Made by a program: the position numbers and the translations under genes
The notes under the pieces: generated by a model
What the model saw: the letters and a program-made list of their open reading frames with translations, nothing else
Databases searched by the model: none
What the model was told of the DNA's origin: nothing
Assembly (NCBI GenBank): GCA_002354335.1
Contig: DELI01000030.1
Location: forward strand, 15,222-79,221
DNA length: 64,000 nt
DNA from: Sphingobacterium sp. UBA2700
Lineage (GTDB): Bacteria > Bacteroidota > Bacteroidia > Sphingobacteriales > Sphingobacteriaceae
Reading direction: 5' to 3'
In this document: positions 61,327 through 64,000 of the stretch, piece after piece
How the letters are laid out: each line of letters opens with the position of its first letter
Position numbering within the stretch: position 1 is the stretch's first letter

Positions 61327-62089
61327 TGCCTTAGCATTAATACCAACACCGATGGGCTGGGTACTGTATTTCTTTTGTGCCATGCTTATCGGTACATCAA
61401 AAACCGGAATCCAAAACGTCGGGACGCTCGCCGTCCCACTATTTGCTTTATTGTTCGGCGCAAAATACTCGACCGGCATTGTGCTAATTCTGCTTTGTAT
61501 TGCTGATTTAGTCGCCGTCATCTACTATAGAAAACAATTCAACTGTTCGGAAGTTAAAAAGCTGCTACCCTTTGCAGTTTTCGGTTTAATCATCGGGTTA
61601 ATTGTTGGCGATTATATCGATGACCGAATTTTTAAAATCTTAATGGGCGCCTGTATTATCCTTGGCGTAGGGATTATGCTTTGGGGCAATCGGCAGGATA
61701 GAATAAACCAAAGTACGGAATTCACCAAGAAATGGTGGTACTCCCCTCTTTTCGGTCTCATAACAGGATTTTCAACGATGATAGGCAATGCAGCAGGCCC
61801 TACCTTAACAGTTTACCTCCTCTCAAAGAAATTAGATAAATTTACGCTAGTTGCAACAGGTGCCTGGTTCATTATGATCCTAAACTTCTCAAAAATTCCT
61901 CTCCAATTATTCGTCTGGAAAAATCTCTCTTGGGAGGGATTTATCCTCAATCTTTTAGCAATTCCATTCATCCTCTTAGGTGGTTTTATAGGCATTAAAC
62001 TCGTCAAAATATTACCAGAACGCGAATTTAAAATCGTGATCCTAAGCTTGGTAGTTTTGTCGGCCTTTCTTTTAGTAGTTAGTAGTTAG
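61316..62089 (+). CDS. TauE/SafE (TSUP) membrane transporter, stop supplied by a repeat
   Basis: 257 aa, about eight membrane segments, with the family motif FSTMIGNAAGPTLTVYLLSKK near residue 160 and FILLGGFIGIKLVKILPE. TSUP proteins move sulfonates, sulfite or other organic anions. It overlaps the HAD gene by 11 nt. The C-terminal LVVSS and the TAG stop are encoded by a heptad array starting at 62073: the first two TAGs are out of frame and the third (62087) ends translation. Confidence 0.92.
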   Translation: MWDNALALIPTPMGWVLYFFCAMLIGTSKTGIQNVGTLAVPLFALLFGAKYSTGIVLILLCIADLVAVIYYRKQFNCSEVKKLLPFAVFGLIIGLIVGDYIDDRIFKILMGACIILGVGIMLWGNRQDRINQSTEFTKKWWYSPLFGLITGFSTMIGNAAGPTLTVYLLSKKLDKFTLVATGAWFIMILNFSKIPLQLFVWKNLSWEGFILNLLAIPFILLGGFIGIKLVKILPEREFKIVILSLVVLSAFLLVVSS

Positions 62090-62135
62090 TACTTAGTATT
62101 TAGACCTATGGCGGGTATAGAAATTAGACATTAGA
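62073..62135 (+). repeat. TAGNNNT heptad arrays A and C, overlapping a gene end
   Basis: TAGTAGT (62073), TAGTAGT (62080), TAGTACT (62087), TAGTATT (62094), TAGACCT (62101), then a short C array TAGACAT, TAGAGAT near 62117. The first three TAGs fall in frames +1, +2 and 0 of the transporter gene. Confidence 0.9.
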
Positions 62136-62171
62136 GATCTGTCTGAGAATCTATTGGATTACTTTTGTTTT

Positions 62172-62208
62172 GAACCTAGAAAGGAAGGATTTCTAGGTAG
62201 GCAGGATC
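62172..62208. repeat. Partial module B unit
   Basis: GAACCTAGAAAGGAAGGAT followed by GGCAGGATCG, a left arm without its mirror. Confidence 0.7.
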
Positions 62209-62260
62209 GTGGCTTAAGACTGAATGCTATTTCATATTTACTATAACCATTTGTCTCTCC

Positions 62261-62330
62261 TATCATACCCCTTTCCGAGCGGCTCTGATTGGGTTATACA
62301 TTGGGTTTACATTGGGTTTGAAAGGGCTTT
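62261..62330 (-). repeat. CCCAAT-type dispersed element, copy 4 (module D), inverted
   Basis: Plus-strand CCCTTTC (62269-62275) pairs with GAAAGGG (62320-62326) around three ATTGGGT repeats. On the minus strand it reads in the same order as copies 2 and 3, ending ATGATAGG. Confidence 0.8.
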
Positions 62331-62433
62331 GAGTAGACGAAAGGTAGATACGCCTTCGATCAATCTGTATTGCATGTTGATTTGAAAAAAGAAAAAAGTA
62401 GGATGGATGAGAATATGGTCAGGATATTCTTTG

Positions 62434-62621
62434 TCTGAACCAATAAAGGAAGGATTTAAGGATAGGCAGAGTGTTCTTTGTCTGAACCAGGAAAGGAAGG
62501 ATTTAAGGATAGGCAGAATGTTCTTTGTCTGAACCAGGAAAGGAAGGAAAAAAGGATAGGCAGGATATTCTTTGTCTGAACCAGGAAAGGAAGGAAAAAA
62601 GGATATTCAGGATCTTGTGTC
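62434..62621. repeat. Four tandem 47-bp module B units
   Basis: TCTGAACCA begins at 62434, 62481, 62528 and 62575, an exact 47-bp period; each unit holds GGAAAGGAAGG and GGCAG or its variant. The same 47-bp period occurs at 19510-19651 in the opposite orientation. Confidence 0.9.
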
Positions 62622-62722
62622 TAATGTCTAATATCTCACATCTATATCCGCCCTAGGTCTAAATACTAACTACTAAGTACTAAGTACTAACAAAAATGCC
62701 GTTCGAAAAGAACGGCATTTTT
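62617..62722 (-). terminator. Heptad arrays C and A plus bidirectional terminator after ompA-like gene
   Basis: AAAAATGCCGTTC (62692-62704) pairs with GAACGGCATTTTT (62710-62722), a strong bidirectional terminator. Beyond it on the minus strand are an A array (62691-62655) and a C array (TAGATGT, GAGATAT, TAGACAT, TAGACAC; about 62646-62617), both facing the ompA-like gene's sense strand. No gene lies in 62090-62728. Confidence 0.85.
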
Positions 62723-62728
62723 GTTTAT

Positions 62729-63607
62729 TTATTCTGTTACCGGGACATCATTTGTTTCCGGTGCCTTATCGATCAATTCCATGAATTGGTCTAACTTCGG
62801 CGTGATAATAATTTGTGTTCTACGGTTTCTAGCTTTACCCTCCGCAGTGCTGTTGCTCGCGATTGGGTTATATTCACCACGACCACCTGCAGTTAAGCGT
62901 TTAGGATCCACTCCGTAGTTGTTTTGTAAAGCTTGGACAACAGAGGATGCACGCAATGTACTTAAATCCCAGTTATTACGGATATTTGCTTTACTGATCG
63001 GATCAGAGTCTGTATTACCCTCGATTAGCACATCGTAATCTTTGTAATCTTGGATGATCTTGGCAATCTTCGACAGCGTCTCTCCCGCTTTATCAGAGAT
63101 TTCATAGCTACCGGATTTATAAAGCATATTATCCGATAACGAGATGTAAACAACACCTTTTAATACCTGAACATCAACATCCTTCATCTCTTCGCGGCTC
63201 AAGGAACGCGTTAAGTTGTTTGTCAACACCATATTAAGCGAGTCGCTTTTTGCTTTGGTATTCACTAAATGTTGGATGTATTTATTTGATGCGTTGATCT
63301 CGTCTACGAGTTTCGAGATATTCGCATTTCCCTGGGAAGTATTGCTGATACTGTTATCTAAAGTCGCTTGCAATCTTGCTAACGCTTCTTTTAGCGAAGC
63401 ATTGTTCTTGCGCTCCTGCTCTAGCTGATCTTCTAGGCTTTTTACTCTTGAACGACTTTCGGCTAGATCTACTTGACTCTTTTGGTATAGCTCAGCAAGA
63501 TCTCTGTGCTGCTGCTCTAATGCTTGGTGCGTTTTCTTACTTACCCCGCAAGATGATATAAATAAGACGCTTAACAACACTAATGGTATACTTATACGTT
63601 TGATCAT
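62729..63607 (-). CDS. OmpA-family lipoprotein
   Basis: 292 aa. Lipobox LLSVLFISSCGVSK (Cys20), a coiled coil (about 28-115, similar to Lpp-like helices), then an OmpA C-terminal peptidoglycan-binding domain (about 165-275) with IEGNTDSDPI, LSTLRASSVVQAL, GRGEYNPIASN and ARNRRTQIIITP. Tethers the outer membrane to peptidoglycan. Monocistronic, ending at a bidirectional terminator. Confidence 0.93.
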   Translation of the reverse strand: MIKRISIPLVLLSVLFISSCGVSKKTHQALEQQHRDLAELYQKSQVDLAESRSRVKSLEDQLEQERKNNASLKEALARLQATLDNSISNTSQGNANISKLVDEINASNKYIQHLVNTKAKSDSLNMVLTNNLTRSLSREEMKDVDVQVLKGVVYISLSDNMLYKSGSYEISDKAGETLSKIAKIIQDYKDYDVLIEGNTDSDPISKANIRNNWDLSTLRASSVVQALQNNYGVDPKRLTAGGRGEYNPIASNSTAEGKARNRRTQIIITPKLDQFMELIDKAPETNDVPVTE

Positions 63608-63956
63608 AACTTGATATATTAATTTCTTATTATTTCTAAGATAAGCAAAAGCGGTGCCTTTTATATGAATTCATTAATTTAAAATGTATAAGCACCCTAT
63701 TTTCAGGAATTTACCACATTGTTTTCGATAATCATAAAGAAATCAGCACTATGGTGTAGCTATTTTGTAACTGGAGATTATTAAGAGATCGAAGAGATTT
63801 TCTAATAGCGACAGGTTGATTTGGTGAAATTGCACATCAAATGCGATAAAAATCTCATTCGAAATACCTTGAATTATGAAAAAAGAGAGGAAAAATGCAT
63901 AAAATAAATAGGCTTAAAAATTAATCAGGCTCATTTTCAGTATAGTATCAAATAAG

Positions 63957-63988
63957 TTTTGGAGAGAGATTAAAAATTTCTACTTTTG
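63957..63988 (+). promoter_or_regulatory. Promoter pointing out of the right edge
   Basis: TTTG (63958-63961), 19 nt, TACTTTTG (63981-63988): a textbook Bacteroidota promoter. Its gene or RNA starts beyond position 64000. The rest of 63608-63956 shows no gene. Confidence 0.65.
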
Positions 63989-64000
63989 TCGCGGAGAGTT

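Noticed and set aside
1..64000. tRNA or rRNA genes
   Set aside because: No cloverleaf with GGTTCGAATCC-type T-arms or rRNA-like segments noticed; many GGTTCAAGAC strings belong to module B.

Overview
The window looks like the chromosome of a Sphingobacteriaceae-type Bacteroidota, most likely Sphingobacterium or a close relative. The signs are two TonB-dependent receptors (one with a SusD partner), lipoproteins with lipoboxes, a DUF1573 protein, a KdsA/KdsD lipid-A sugar pathway, few Shine-Dalgarno sites, and many promoters of the Bacteroidota type (TTTG, 19-21 nt, then TAnnTTTG). No rRNA, tRNA, phage, IS element or CRISPR array is visible.

Layout. 1-2.7 kb: a truncated TonB receptor behind a membrane-anchored AraC regulator. 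3.1-13.2 kb: a small Cys-rich lipoprotein, NhaA, a NatAB-like ABC exporter, then engB-ubiA-like and topA-hypothetical-cmk. 13.4-23.6 kb: an aminotransferase, DUF1573, kdsD, recQ-kdsA, grpE-dnaJ, an FtsE-like ATPase and a LuxC-like acyl-CoA reductase. 23.7-29.9 kb: ferredoxin, a dicarboxylate symporter, pstSCAB. 30-36.4 kb: a complete sulfate-assimilation operon (sulfite reductase, siroheme synthesis, APS reductase, CysDN). 36.6-46.4 kb: a nine-kilobase membrane-stress operon (YbjN-like protein, PspA, DUF4177, NfeD-like protein, flotillin, giant AAA+ ATPase) with a divergent XRE regulator. 46.9-55.1 kb: a Na+/H+ antiporter and a small SusC-SusD-SGNH locus. 55.1-64 kb: a frameshifted membrane protein, two tandem candidate small RNAs, ribE, oxyR, mazG, a serine hydrolase, HAD-TauE and an OmpA lipoprotein.

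The least expected layer lies between the genes. Five intergenic regions (about 2.8-4.1, 19.4-19.8, 24.1-24.7, 46.4-46.9 and 62.1-62.7 kb) are mosaics of the same four dispersed modules. Two of these are heptad arrays of consensus TAGNNNT. Because 7 is not divisible by 3, the TAG rotates through all three reading frames, and in several genes the gene's own stop codon is a TAG of the array. The third is a 47-bp unit that also forms a ~70-bp palindrome centred on CAGGATCCTG. The fourth is a ~75-bp element with CCCAAT repeats closed by AGCCCTTTC/GAAAGGGCT. Most arrays face the sense strand of the gene they follow and sit next to rho-independent hairpins. They read as a genome-wide gene-end punctuation system.

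Functionally, the window pairs housekeeping genes with envelope homeostasis (Psp/flotillin operon, NhaA, CPA1 antiporter, OmpA, DUF1573) and nutrient capture (TonB/SusCD, phosphate, sulfate, dicarboxylate). All functions are assigned from motifs read by eye; no database search was run.
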